Of a DNA stretch of 64,000 bases, positions 1 through 10,623 are shown piece after piece (the stretch's first letter is position 1; each line of letters opens with the position of its first letter). The stretch is from the NCBI GenBank assembly GCA_015179025.1, contig WHUX01000034.1, positions 1 through 64,000 on the forward strand. The letters are read 5' to 3'. Below the pieces are notes generated by a model. It was not told where the DNA came from, made no database searches, and was given only the letters and a program-made list of their open reading frames with translations. The position numbers and the translations under genes were made by a program. This DNA is from Terfezia claveryi. Lineage: Eukaryota; Ascomycota; Pezizomycetes; Pezizales; Pezizaceae.

Positions 1-1003
1 ATATAATTGAGTTCTATTATTATCATAATTTGATTATTTAGTCCTGATCAGACTCGGCTTATGTATATATTCCAGGCTCTGGCTCTGGCTTAGCTTGGAT
101 TCCTATAGTATATATAGGCCGCGAGTACATAGGTTCCGACGTGAATTCTATACAATATCTATCAGCTTCAAATGTATAAACTTCTACTATATATACCAGT
201 AGTGAATGTATACATTCCTATAATATCATGATATATATATTACGAAGGATAAAGTCTATACATATTGGAATGTTCATGTAAAGGTACAGGTACAATTTCC
301 TAATACAGTAATTTTTGTAACACTGATTACTAACTAGACTAATGATTAGTTTGGTGGGTATCAACTGATTATCTTATATATATTAGTAGGCCTCCAATCA
401 ATCAAATTGCAACATAACACCTGAGCTTTAATAACGCGAGTACTCCCCACCCCTATCAGGCTTGTGTTTTATCTTTCCCATTTATAGTAGCTAATCAGTA
501 TTCAAACTGTTCAACACTACTAACCGTGATTAGAGTATTTAGTATTTTGACATAGCTTAACGTAGTCAATACTATTGAACAGTATTGGAGAGTTCAGGGT
601 AACTTTTGAAAATCCTAATCAATACTCAACTGGTTTAATAGTGATAAGCACACTGAACATGGCTAGCGAGTTAGCAAGTACTGGTCTGTATAGCTGATTA
701 AGTAGTGCTTAACACATGTATTGATTTATCGGAGGACTTGTTTATTTGAGTCTGATCAAGTAGCGCTCAACACACTTATTTATCTGGGAAACACGTTCAT
801 CTGAGCCTGAAAGGGCTGAATAAAAACTATGTTCGGAGCACGAGACTATGTTCGGACTATCATAATTCAAAGTCTTAGCCGTGTAGTCAATAAACCCGTG
901 TTATATGAATGCGGAGAGTAGTCTGGTTATGCGGGGTCCATTTCTACCCACAGGCTTAGTTGATTTGTAATTGAAGTCAGGTGATAACCCGGGGATCCCA
1001 GAC
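1..1003. other. AT-rich spacer without a gene
   Basis: I see no convincing reading frame here on either strand. The sequence is AT-rich with many TATA-like runs. The only structure noted is a pair of imperfect 58-bp direct repeats, listed separately, and a short repeated word (ACTATGTTCGGA) near 828-858. The stretch ends exactly where the copia LTR begins. Confidence 0.6.
694..809. repeat. Imperfect 58-bp tandem duplication
   Basis: Two adjacent units, 694-751 and 752-809, both begin with CTGAT(T/C)AAGTAG(T/C)GCT(T/C)AACACA. They drift apart towards their 3' ends, where both still carry GTT(T/C)AT(T/C)TGAG. Several differences are C/T transitions. It is probably a decayed repeat; origin unknown. 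Confidence 0.45.
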
Positions 1004-1469
1004 TGTTGTAAAAACTACAGCAAGAATGAGTTCATATGCAGCGGAAGATTGCTTGTATCTCAGTTATCTTAATTGACTTATTGATCGATATAGACAGGAC
1101 TTTTGACTGGTTTAAATAAACCACACACACTGAGCAAGAGACTTGCACTAATGTCGATCACCTTGTTGATCAACTTGATTGTTAATGCTTCACTCTTTGT
1201 TCTGCACAACTTCTTTGTTATCCTTTGTCCTGCAGACCTTACTATTGTGTGTCGTCATTATTGTCTGCTGTCACTACTTTCTGCTGTCGCTACTCTCTGC
1301 TATTGCCTATCGCTGTCTGTGTTCTACTGTTGCTGTCGCAAGTCTCTTGCTCAGTATTTAAACCAGTCAAAAGTCCTGTCTATATCGATCAATAAGTCAA
1401 TTAAGATAACTGAGATACAAGCAATCTTCCGCTGCATATGAACTCATTCTTGCTGTAGTTTTTACAACA
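1004..1469 (+). repeat. Copia 5' LTR with ~130-bp terminal inverted arms
   Basis: The LTR is bounded by TGTTGTAAAAAC and its exact reverse complement GTTTTTACAACA. The symmetry does not stop there: 1004-1118 is the reverse complement of 1355-1469 with no mismatch that I can find over 115 bp. After an 11-bp insertion (1119-1129) a further 17 bp (1130-1146) matches 1338-1354. The unpaired centre is about 190 bp of T/C-rich sequence. Typical LTRs have only a few bases of terminal inverted repeat, so this one could fold into a very long hairpin. Confidence 0.85.
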
Positions 1470-1484
1470 GGTTATGAGCCCGGT
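1470..1484 (+). promoter_or_regulatory. Putative tRNA primer-binding site
   Basis: GGTTATGAGCCCGGT lies immediately after the terminal CA of the LTR, where a reverse-transcription primer-binding site is expected. Its start resembles the TGGTATCAGAGC-type initiator-methionine sites of many copia elements. The matching tRNA cannot be confirmed without the host tRNA set. Confidence 0.5.
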
Positions 1485-1534
1485 TAGCACACTTGATCAT
1501 CGCACAAGCTCTCTCTACGCTCGCAACCTCTCCA

Positions 1535-2314
1535 ATGTCCAATCCATTGCCATCCGATTACTATGTTACCAAAGTGGGGTCGGTTCCGAGACTCACGCAC
1601 GGAAACTTTGCTGCCTGGGCAAATGCTGTTAAGTATACACTTATCGGGATGAATTGCTGGGGGATTGTGATAGGCACCGAAAAGCCTCCGAGCGTTCCGG
1701 AAGACAATGAAGAAATGTGGACGGTTTTATCTAAGACGATGGACATTGTACAAAATGAATCGGGATCTTCCTATATGAGGGACAAGTTTCACCATGAATC
1801 TTTCGCTCCAAATGATACAATTGATCTCTTCATAAGTCGCATTCTCTCTTATCAAGAGCGCCTGGCTAATACAAAGCAGAAGTTACCAGATGAAGATGTT
1901 ATTACCAAGCTCCTAACGGCCTTACCTCCTGCTTACCATGTGGTGAAAGAAACAATCTTCAATCAGCCTGACAGAACTATTGCGACAGTTATCGCAGCGC
2001 TACGAAGACATGCTGAAATCGTTCAGCCTGATGCACCCTCACATCCAACAGGTGGAGCAGGAGGTAGTACCATTACTAGAGGGTTATTCACTGCGAAAAA
2101 TCAATCAAAAAGGTTTAAGAGATTTGGAAGTACTCAAGGGACTCGGAAATTTGATTCTGGAAAGAAGGATATTTGTTGGTATTGCGCAAAGCCTGGACAC
2201 CGTCAGCGAAATTGCTTTCTAAGGGAGAAACATCTTTCCCACAATCCTTTCTTGGCGCCAAGCCACGAAAGAAGGCTCTCCTCCAGTTTTGGGTTCTTAC
2301 TTGTCTTTCTATAA
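1535..2314 (+). CDS. gag: Copia-type Gag polyprotein (259 aa)
   Basis: The product is a retrotransposon nucleocapsid protein that would package element RNA in cytoplasmic virus-like particles. It has a UBN2-like gag region over roughly residues 15-170 with the typical motif for a tryptophan-containing start (GNFAAWANAVKYTL) and a later LLTALPPAYH segment. A basic linker follows, then a CCHC zinc knuckle with Cys214, Cys217, His222 and Cys227 (spacing 2-4-4). I chose the ATG at 1535; an in-frame TTG upstream is less likely. The frame is undamaged through the knuckle and stops about 80 codons later. Normally gag continues into protease, but nothing of pol is visible. The frame is intact enough to be fairly recent. 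Confidence 0.75.
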   Translation: MSNPLPSDYYVTKVGSVPRLTHGNFAAWANAVKYTLIGMNCWGIVIGTEKPPSVPEDNEEMWTVLSKTMDIVQNESGSSYMRDKFHHESFAPNDTIDLFISRILSYQERLANTKQKLPDEDVITKLLTALPPAYHVVKETIFNQPDRTIATVIAALRRHAEIVQPDAPSHPTGGAGGSTITRGLFTAKNQSKRFKRFGSTQGTRKFDSGKKDICWYCAKPGHRQRNCFLREKHLSHNPFLAPSHERRLSSSFGFLLVFL

Positions 2315-2340
2315 TTATTGTCTCGTCCGCTAATGTTCCC

Positions 2341-2733
2341 ACTGATGGTGTAGGTACCGGTAATAGTATACGTATGCAAACGTGTGCGGTATATCTTAAT
2401 TTTTAACTGAGTACTCATCCGAAATATCTAGGTAGTTAGTGTGTGCCTACTGTGGGGTGGCAGAAAGGCCATCCTTGTAGGCAGTATACACTACATATGC
2501 ATGTATTGTATGCTCTCCGCACGGAGAATGTTCCCATTGGGCAAACATAAACCCCACAACAGAGGGCGAGTAAGGAAAGTATTCGTTGGACGGTCCACGC
2601 CCATGCTTTGTCCAGAAACTAACTTTCCTATCCTGCTGAATACATCAACTACCGGTATCGCTATTTCGGCCCCAGATTCACTTACACAGCGTATATTTAA
2701 AAACCAATCTCTATACGGGCGGAACTGGAGAAG
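2341..2733. other. Spacer upstream of the NLR gene
   Basis: No gene seen. The segment contains the decayed 3' edge of the copia element and probably the promoter of the NLR-like gene; a TATATTTAAA box lies near 2692, about 40 bp before the chosen start codon. Confidence 0.4.
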
Positions 2734-5700
2734 ATGAAACGGAAGACGAAACCAGAGAAGCCGAAATCGGAGGGGCAAAGGGATAGCAGGATAGGCAGGC
2801 TCCTGGTTCCTGTGAAGGGGATTTTCCGCAGTTCGTCACGAACTTCCCAGCGATTTCGCCAGCCATCACCCCCTCCGCAGACAGTTGGGCAGGGCGACTT
2901 GATTAAAACTCGGTGCAAATCCGATGAGCAAGAGGGCCAAAATGATCTATGGTCTAGGGCATACAAGCTGCTCCCAGAACAATACAAGATGGGCCTTGAC
3001 AACTTGGACAAACTAGATATTATACAGAAGCTGTTTGATATTGCAAAGCAAGCAGAGGAGGAACACGCCGCAAAACAGTTTATGCTAAAATGGGGGAATA
3101 AGGAAATTGATGTGCAGGAGAAAGCTAAAGGGTTTGTGAGTTGGCTTAATAAATTCAAAGAAATCGGTGATATAGTCATGCAATATGATCCAGCGCATGC
3201 TGCATTGCCTTGGGCGGGAGTACGGTTCATACTAATGGTTTGGGCCCTCCTTCACATTTCAAGCTGCTCTCTTCGGATCTTTGCACAACAGTACTAATAT
3301 CCCTTAGCTTGTCATTGGTCACTACGAGAAGCTGGCAGCAGCTATCATTGCGATGGAGCGGATTGCAATTCTTATCGGCCGTTGCACAATCTATGAGCAG
3401 TTGTATCTGCACAGCAATGACGTTCCAGACATTGCGGAGAAAGCTACCGAGGACCTCCGTGCAGCAATGTTGGCTTTGTACACAGCTATATTGCAAGCTT
3501 TAAGTGGACTGATGATGGTATTTCAGGGTAAGAATTCAGCAGATCCAGTTGTATGGTTAGATGAAGGAGCTACTAATGAATTCCCAGGTAAAACGAATAT
3601 TTTGCAACCTCCGGAAGCTACACTTGCGGAACTGCAAGGGATTGAAGAGCCAGAGTCAGTTGTAGATTTAGCGGCATCGGCTGTAGACAAGTGCTGTAAG
3701 GACACGGATCCAGAGCTAAGAATAAACCTGAGCTCTGGCTGATTCTATTATACAGATAGCTCTCATGCACGTATCCAGAATAGAGGTACTGGTTCCAGGC
3801 TATACACATGAATAATGCTCACGAGCTATTTATCTAGGGGACTCTCTTGAACTCAAGGCCCTTCTTCAGGACTTTTTCCCTTTCATAACCAGAATGGATG
3901 CTACAGTATCCGGGATGTATGAGGATAGTAAAGGTACATGAGCTCTGACTTATCGGGTTAGTTATATCAATATTAATTTTTGTCTGATGGTCAGAACAAG
4001 AAAGGATCACCATTTTAAAATGGTTTTCTACTGTCCCATATAAGGGACATCATGATCTTGCCTGTGATGGTTGTGTTGAAAATACTGGTAGCTGGCTATT
4101 TCAGAGATATGAATTCATAGACTGGCAACAATCCCAGAAGCCAAATTTATTATGGCTCCATGGAATACATAGTGCCCCCAAGTAATATGCGCGATTAAGC
4201 TAACGTTATGGTTATGCAGCTGGTGCTGGAAAGACTAAGCTTGTGTAAGTCCCAATCCTACTTTGGACATTATTCGGAGAGATTACTTACTAATCTCTTC
4301 TCAGGTCTACAACAATCAAGTACCTCTCGGAGATATCTCATGGACGAGTTGATAAAGTTGTCTTCTTCTATTGCAAGCGAGATGAAGAGGATCGCAGGAA
4401 TAGGCAGAAATTGCTGCTTGCGCTGGTAAAGCAGCTTGCATGTCCACCAGACACTGATACCGGAATTTATCCAGAAGCATTGGATGCATACAAAAAGAAA
4501 CTAAAAGACCCATCTTCTTGTAAACAGCTAAGCATTAAGGACGGTCTTTAATTGTTGGGCCAGTTGCTTAAACGCTACAAACATCCGGCAATTGTCCTTG
4601 ATGCACTTGATGAATGCCCTGAAGAGACTCGCAGTTTGATCATAGAAGATCTTCATTCCATCTTGGATAATGCAACACATCCGGTAAAAGTATTTATCGC
4701 CAGTCGTCACAGCCTAGATATCGAAGATCACCTACAGGATTTACTGCATGTACGAATCGAAGCTAGAGATAATGCAGAAGACATTGAGAATTATGTGACA
4801 AAGGAGCTTGCTTTGAGGGTTCAAAACAAGAAGCTCCTCCGAGGAAAGATTTCTCCGGCGCTGAAGCAGCTGATTAAGGATGTACTCTTACGAGATGCAC
4901 ATGGAATGTAAGAAGACCCTTAATTTTATATTATTTTATTTATTATTATTCTTCAGATGCACCATTATGTGTATCTAAACTATTCTGGCTTGTGACGAGG
5001 GAACCCACCCCCAAGGTCCTCCCACCTTCCTTCATCCTCTGCCTATTGAAGATACCGGGGGGAGGTGGGGAGAGGGCCTGAAAAAGGTGAGGGAGAGCAT
5101 GGGAAAAGGGATAGGGTTGCAAAGAAGGGGCTGGGTGGTGTTCGACCCTTAGGCCGGTCCCAACCCCATCCTCATAATTCACGTGCATATGAAAGAAAAT
5201 TCTATATTCTGTGTCAAAAATGGCTAATATGAGATACGTAGGTTCCTCTGGGTTGATTATCAACTACGGGAGCTCTGCAAACTGTACCTTGAGTCCGATA
5301 TTCGCAATCACCTGAGGAAACTTCCAAAGAATTTAAGTGGCGTTTATGATGAGATCATGAATTCCATAGAGTCAAGGCCAGGGACCGACTTCGAACTGGC
5401 CACTCGGGCTTTGAAATGGATGCTCATATCTCTCAGACCACTCAAACCTCAAGAACTCGTCGCAGCAACAGAGCTTAACCCATCATCTGCCCCGCCAGAT
5501 CAACTACCTCCAGAGCCATCATTGGATGTTGACCTGGTCATTCATGTATGTGGGAGGCTCATACTCCTGGATCAAAAGTTGAAAGTAATACGGTTTGCAC
5601 ACCTCTCAGTTCAGGAATATCTCGAGACAAGGAAGAATACTTGGAACACCATTGACGCACACTGCTTTGTCTCTAAAGGTTGTCTGTGGACCTTGCAATG

Positions 5701-7218
5701 TGGGCCTTCTTCGATGCCAGCTCTCTATGACTATGCAGGTCACAACTGGTTCCGACATTGTAGATCCTATCAAGACATGGTACTACCACTGAGCACCCAA
5801 GACTCCCACCATATCCTTGAGATCCCCATCCTAAATACCTTCTTAGGTTCCTTTGATTGTGCATCAATCCACTTTGTGAAGTGGGTAGAGTGGGTTAAGA
5901 AGAATGTGTTATATAATGATCTAAATCATTACCGCTCGGTACTGTCAACTCCATAGACCCCTGCTTTTGCAGCTGCAATCTGTAGCTTAGGGGAGTTAGT
6001 TAGTTGGCTTTGGCACTCCGAAGGTACAGACATGAATATCAAGAATAGTGATGGTAACTTACTGCTATATCTTGCTAGTAAATATAGCGCAGTTTGGATT
6101 ATGGAGCGTATATTGGCACGGGGAGCCGAACTTCACATCAATGAAATTCTCACCTCAGGCGCTGCCCTATCGGGTGCAGTATGTTCAGGTATTCTGGAGA
6201 AGGCTACGCTACTCCTGGATTGAGGTGCTGACATCAATCTCAAGTCCGGTGGCAGATATGGCACTGCCCTCTGCACGGCTGCAACCTGGGGAAAGCTTGA
6301 AATGGTTACGTTACTCCTGGATCGAGGTGCTGACATCAATCTCACGTCCGGTGGCACATATGGCACTGCCCTCTGCGCGGCTGCAGCCTGGGGAAAGCTT
6401 GAAATGGTTACGTTACTCCTAGATCGAGGTGCAGACATCAATCTCACATCTGATGGCGAATTTGGCACTGCCCTCTGCGCGGCTGCAGCCATTGGAGAGC
6501 TTATAATAGCTACTTTACTCCTGGATCGAGGTGCAGACATCAATCTCACATCCTGTGGCATATATGGCACTGCCCTCTGCGCGGCTGCATTCCTGGGAAA
6601 GCTTGAAATGGTTACGTTACTCCTAGATCAAGGTGCAGACACCAACCTCACGTCCGGTGGCAGTTATGGCACTGCCCTCTGCACGGCTGTAGCCTGGAGA
6701 AAGCTTGAAATTGTTAAGTTACTCCTGGATCGAGGTGCAGACATCAATCTCACATCCGATGGCGGATTTGGCACTGCCCTCTGCGGGGCTGCAGCCAGGG
6801 AAGCTTGAAATGGTTACGTTACTCCTGGATCGAGGTGCGACATCAATCTCACATCCTGTGGCAATATGGCACTGCCCTCTGCGCGGCTGCATGCCTGGGA
6901 AAGCTTGAAATGGTTACGTTACTCCTAGATCAAGGTGCAGACATCAATCTCACAACCAGTGGCAAATTTGGCCCTGCCCTCTGCGCGGCTGCAGCCACTG
7001 GACAGCTTGAAATGGCTAAGCTACTCCTCAATCGAGGCGCCAACCCCGACTTAACAAACAACCTTGGCCAGAAGCCACGCGATATAGCTCAACTTGAAAA
7101 ACACCCCTTGATGCTTATCTTATTTGACTCCTATGCGCGTAAAACCGAGAACCAACCAGTCGCGAGCAAGCCACCGCCGATGGACCAACTGACGAGTGAG
7201 CCCTCCAGCTATCGCTAG
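2734..7218 (+). pseudogene. NACHT-ankyrin (fungal NLR-like) STAND protein, decayed
   Basis: Fungal NLR-like proteins of this build are signal-transducing ATPases implicated in non-self recognition. An N-terminal NACHT-associated domain (2734 to about 3527) leads into NACHT. Splicing at 3934-3994, 4172-4219 and 4245-4304 yields a Walker A loop GIHTGAGKT, and Walker B reads VLDALDEC near 4590. Intron 4908-5241 (334 bp) is flanked by GM and FLWV, as in the family. Winged-helix-like sequence and a 102-bp ankyrin array follow. The intron near 3528-3837 is less certain. The frame is broken by TAA at 4549-4551, TAG at 5954-5956, TGA at 6221-6223, and by small deletions near 6797, 6839 and 6862. All three stops can arise from one C-to-T change (CAA, CAG, CGA). 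The gene is therefore judged a pseudogene, although the rest is well preserved. Confidence 0.85.
6224..7060 (+). repeat. Tandem 102-bp ankyrin repeats (about 8 units)
   Basis: Units of exactly 34 codons start at 6224, 6326, 6428, 6530, 6632, 6734, 6834, 6934 and 7036; the 100-bp spacings reflect small deletions. Each encodes GADINLTS-x-G-x-(Y/F)GTALC followed by a helix ending LLLD(R/Q). Differences concentrate at residues 9-12 and 21-23 of the unit, the loop and first-helix face that binds targets in ankyrin proteins. Units 2-3-4 and 5-6-7 match each other in order (GG, DG, CG signatures), showing a 306-bp higher-order duplication. Confidence 0.85.
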
Positions 7219-8120
7219 CGAGGTGGAATAGAGCAGATATTATTTCCTTATGCGCTTTTTATCCTTCTTCCCCTTTAGATTGATAATTATGTGATTTTCT
7301 CTGGTTTATTATAGGAGGATTTCAAATATCCTAATTTATTCTCGTCAGCGTTCCTAGTTATTTTTGGCGTGTGCTCAGCAAAGGAAGCAAGTGCACCTGT
7401 TAGTCCTCGCTACCTCAGCAGTAAAAGCCTACTGCAAATAGGATTTTTTTTTTGAAAAAAAAAAGATTATTAGGGTTAGTAAGCCATAGCATGACTTAGC
7501 TGTCAGCAAAAATTTGTTTACACCTAGTTCCCGTGTTCATCTGCCCAAATATCAGAGCTACAGCAACCAACCCCCAGCGTATCCCTCACACCCACAACCC
7601 CTACTCCATAGGGAACATAACGTAAAACGTACTGTATATACACAGACTAGAAGCCCGTATGTAGATGCGACCACGATACGCCACATAATACCCGAGCATA
7701 AATCAGCTAGCTACCAAGTCGAGAGTACAGGAAGCACAGGCAAAACCTATAGAGAGAACGGAGCTAGACTATGCTATTAAAAAGTAATTCAACCCCTCCC
7801 CTCGAAAGAAGGTAAATTAAGCGTTCTGATGTTGTTGACGTGAGATTGACCCTGTTAGTTCTTAATTCTGACCCACAGTAACAGTCACAGTCACAGTCAA
7901 CAGGCTGGTTTAATAGAGAATCTAGAGGGAATGTAAGACGCTAGTATGAATCCATATAAGTCTTTGGTATTTTAGTCACGTAAACGAAATAGCTGAATTA
8001 ATAAATACAACAAACCAAAGAGCCCTCCCAGCTCAATACACGGTCTCGTGACCCACATACATATATTCATATCCATCCAGAAAGGAACGGAAATAATCTC
8101 CGCATTCCAACCCTATTCAC
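7219..8120. other. Spacer between NLR relic and DPP IV
   Basis: No gene supported. It contains a T10/A10 run near 7443-7464, a short (CACAGT)n run near 7877-7900, and presumably the 3' untranslated regions of the convergent neighbours. An 88-codon frame at 7514-7780 has no recognisable features and is not called. Confidence 0.5.
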
Positions 8121-10623
8121 CTACTTCTTATCCCACTGATGCTTCTTCTCCTCCTTCCACCTCTTCTCCTCAAACAACTCATCGGTCAACTGCCTATACA
8201 AAAACCTATTCTGCCCCACCCTCCTAATACTATGATCCGAGTCCGTAAACCACTGTACTCTCAACTTCTCCGGAGTAATCCCCTGCCTCATTAACGTATC
8301 TACCAAAGCCGCACTATTTTGAAAGTGAACATTATCATCTCCGGTTCCATGCTGCACCAGGACTCCCCCCCGGACTGACTTGAACCCCGTAACGTCCACC
8401 ACCGCTGAAGTCCGGTACCCCTCCGCATTATCCTCAAGCGTCTTCATGTATCGCTCAGTGTACAGGGTATCGTAGAAGCGCCAATCTGAGACTGGAGCGG
8501 TGATGAGGCCGCGGGAGAAAATGTTTGCCTCGGTGTTTGCCTCGATGACTTTGGATGCCAAGTACCCACCATATGACCACCCCCAAATAACGATATGTTT
8601 CTCATCGATATAGTCCTTCTTTGCCCACTCTTTCGCCGCAAAGATTTGGTCCTGCGTTTCTAGTTTCCCCAGCTGCCGGGTGATTGGTACACGGAATGCA
8701 CGGCCTTTATAGCCAGTTCCGCGATTATCAATGGCGAGGACAATGTATTCCAGCTCTGGGTCTGAGCCAACATACATATCCCAGCCGACTGAGCGGAATT
8801 GCTTTCCGGTTTCTTGGGTTCCGGGGCCGCCGTAGATATTAAAGAGGACAGGGTATTTTTTCTTTGGGTTGAAGTTTGCAGGCAGGCGTTCTAGTACGTT
8901 GAGTTCTACGCCAGAGGGGTGTTTGAGCTTTGACCAGCGGGATTGTGGGAGCTTATATTCTGCGAGTTTGGCTTTGAGTGCAATGTTGTCTTGGACGGCG
9001 CGGACAAGAGTATGCTTTGAGCCATCGGCGGAGATGGAGTAGAGTTTCTGCCACGGGATATTGGGGCCGTTATAACTGAGAAGGTAGTATCCACCGCCGG
9101 TGGAGAAGCTAGCATCCCAGTATCCCGGGGTCTTGACATCTACGAGGTTGGTCTTCTCTGTGCCGTGGTTGGTAAGGGAGACGGAGTAGAGGTGGCGTTC
9201 GGTGGAGTCTCGCTCAGTGGAAATGTAGTACACAATTCCGCGCTTAGTGTCAATTTTCGACACCGAGGTGACCTCCCAGTTTCCAGAGGTGAGAGGTTTC
9301 GGAGGGAAGGACCCGTCGCGTGAGTACAAGTAGATGTGCATATATCCAGAGTGGTCTGATAAATCGAGGTATGACGGAGGGTTAGAGTTGGGTATATAAG
9401 AAATTGCGAGGTTATTGTCGATCCAACCGTCGGTTCCATCCCGCTCCCTGATGACCTTTGTTTTTGCTCCCGCGTTGACATCGACGAGGACAAGCTTCTC
9501 GAGGTCTTGCACACGGTTCATGGTACGGAAAATTACGTGGCTGTGGCCATCAGTAACCCATGCGACCTCAGTGATCAAGCGGTCATGTGACTCAAAGCTG
9601 TCGAATTCGACTTTGACGGCCCTCTCTTCACCGACCTTCAAAAGGTGGAAGGTTGTGGTCGGGTTGGCCTCTCCGACCTTGGGATACCTAATATCCAAAT
9701 TCAGTGAATACGCAGGAGCAACATCCTGCCCTGCCTGATAGTAAGGGACAGTATACGTCAGCACACCCGTCTCATTCATCCTCAAGAATGCAAGATACTG
9801 TCCATCGGGACTCCACCAAAGTGTTTTGGAATCCCCATAAATTTCCTCCTCATAAACCCAGTCGGGGACGGCATTGAATATATCCACGCTGCCGTCGTGC
9901 GTGATTCGAGTTACCCTCCCCGAGGACCAAATGTACAGGTCATTACCACGGACGAAAGCAATTCGGTCGCCAGTGGTCGACCAACCAGCGTATTGTATAT
10001 CGCCACGTTGATCAGAGATCAGGGGGGTTGTTTTATTTGTTTTGAGGTTGTGAATATAGTAGTCTGCTTTGAAGGAGTAACGGTATCCTTTGGTGTAGTT
10101 TGCGGAGAAGAGAACGTGCGCTCTGGAAACGCGAGAGCTTAGCTACGGCTATTTATACCCCAAACATATCAATATCCACATTCTAAAACACTCACCTGGA
10201 CGGCTGAATTTCAAAATCCCAATATTTCAAGACATTCTCCGCCGTATCTTTGACATCATTAAGCGGCAAAAGAATTTCCGTCTCTTCCATCTCAATATTG
10301 GAAAAGATCAACGAATTTGTCGCAGAGTCCGTCGTAAGGTAATACCCATCCTTACCATCATTCCCCGACGCCCAGACATATGTACTCCTCTTCACCGGGA
10401 ATTGTCCGCCGAAGGCATCAGTGAAGGAAACGAGTTTCTTGTTGGCTCGAGGCGGTACTGCTGCAGCAGCAAGGACGCTGCTGGTGGCGGTGGTGACGAC
10501 AAGGAATTTGAAGAAGTGTGAGGACTACATACACATACAATGTTATCCTCTTGCCGGATCGTATACATGGCAGCTCAGGAATGAAGGAGGATTCCAGAGA
10601 TTGTGTCAGGAACATACCTTCAT
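8121..10623 (-). CDS. dpp4: Dipeptidyl peptidase IV, secreted (S9B), 778 aa
   Basis: This secreted serine peptidase removes X-Pro and X-Ala dipeptides from peptide N-termini, helping fungi use proline-rich protein outside the cell. The coding exons are 10618-10623 (ATG AAG only), 10196-10524 and 8121-10122, with introns of 93 and 73 bp; phases close to 779 codons including the stop. The spliced start gives a signal peptide (MKSSHFFKFLVV then an Ala-rich cut region), so this is the secreted form rather than the vacuolar membrane type. A beta-propeller carries the double-Glu motif DWVYEEE (about 199-205), which anchors the substrate N-terminus. The alpha/beta-hydrolase domain has the nucleophile GWSYGG (Ser about 628), GTGDDNVH (Asp about 707) and DSDHS (His about 742). 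Length matches fungal DPP IV of about 765-780 aa. No damage seen. Confidence 0.93.

Larger units (their letters stand above)
1004..2340 (+). mobile_element. Truncated Ty1/copia LTR retrotransposon (LTR + PBS + gag)
   Basis: The element starts with a 466-bp LTR (TGTTG...CAACA), followed directly by a primer-binding-site-like motif and a gag reading frame with a CCHC zinc knuckle. No protease, integrase, reverse transcriptase or RNase H motif follows, and I found no second LTR copy downstream, so the element is 3'-truncated or was gag-only. The 3' limit is set at the loss of recognisable coding sequence and is approximate. The NLR pseudogene begins about 400 bp further on. The superfamily assignment rests on the UBN2-type gag plus the position of the zinc knuckle; pol is missing and cannot confirm it. 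Confidence 0.75.

Noticed and set aside
1103..1441. 112-codon plus-strand frame with hydrophobic/cysteine-rich product
   Set aside because: It lies wholly inside the LTR and results from the T/C-rich centre and inverted arms of that repeat.
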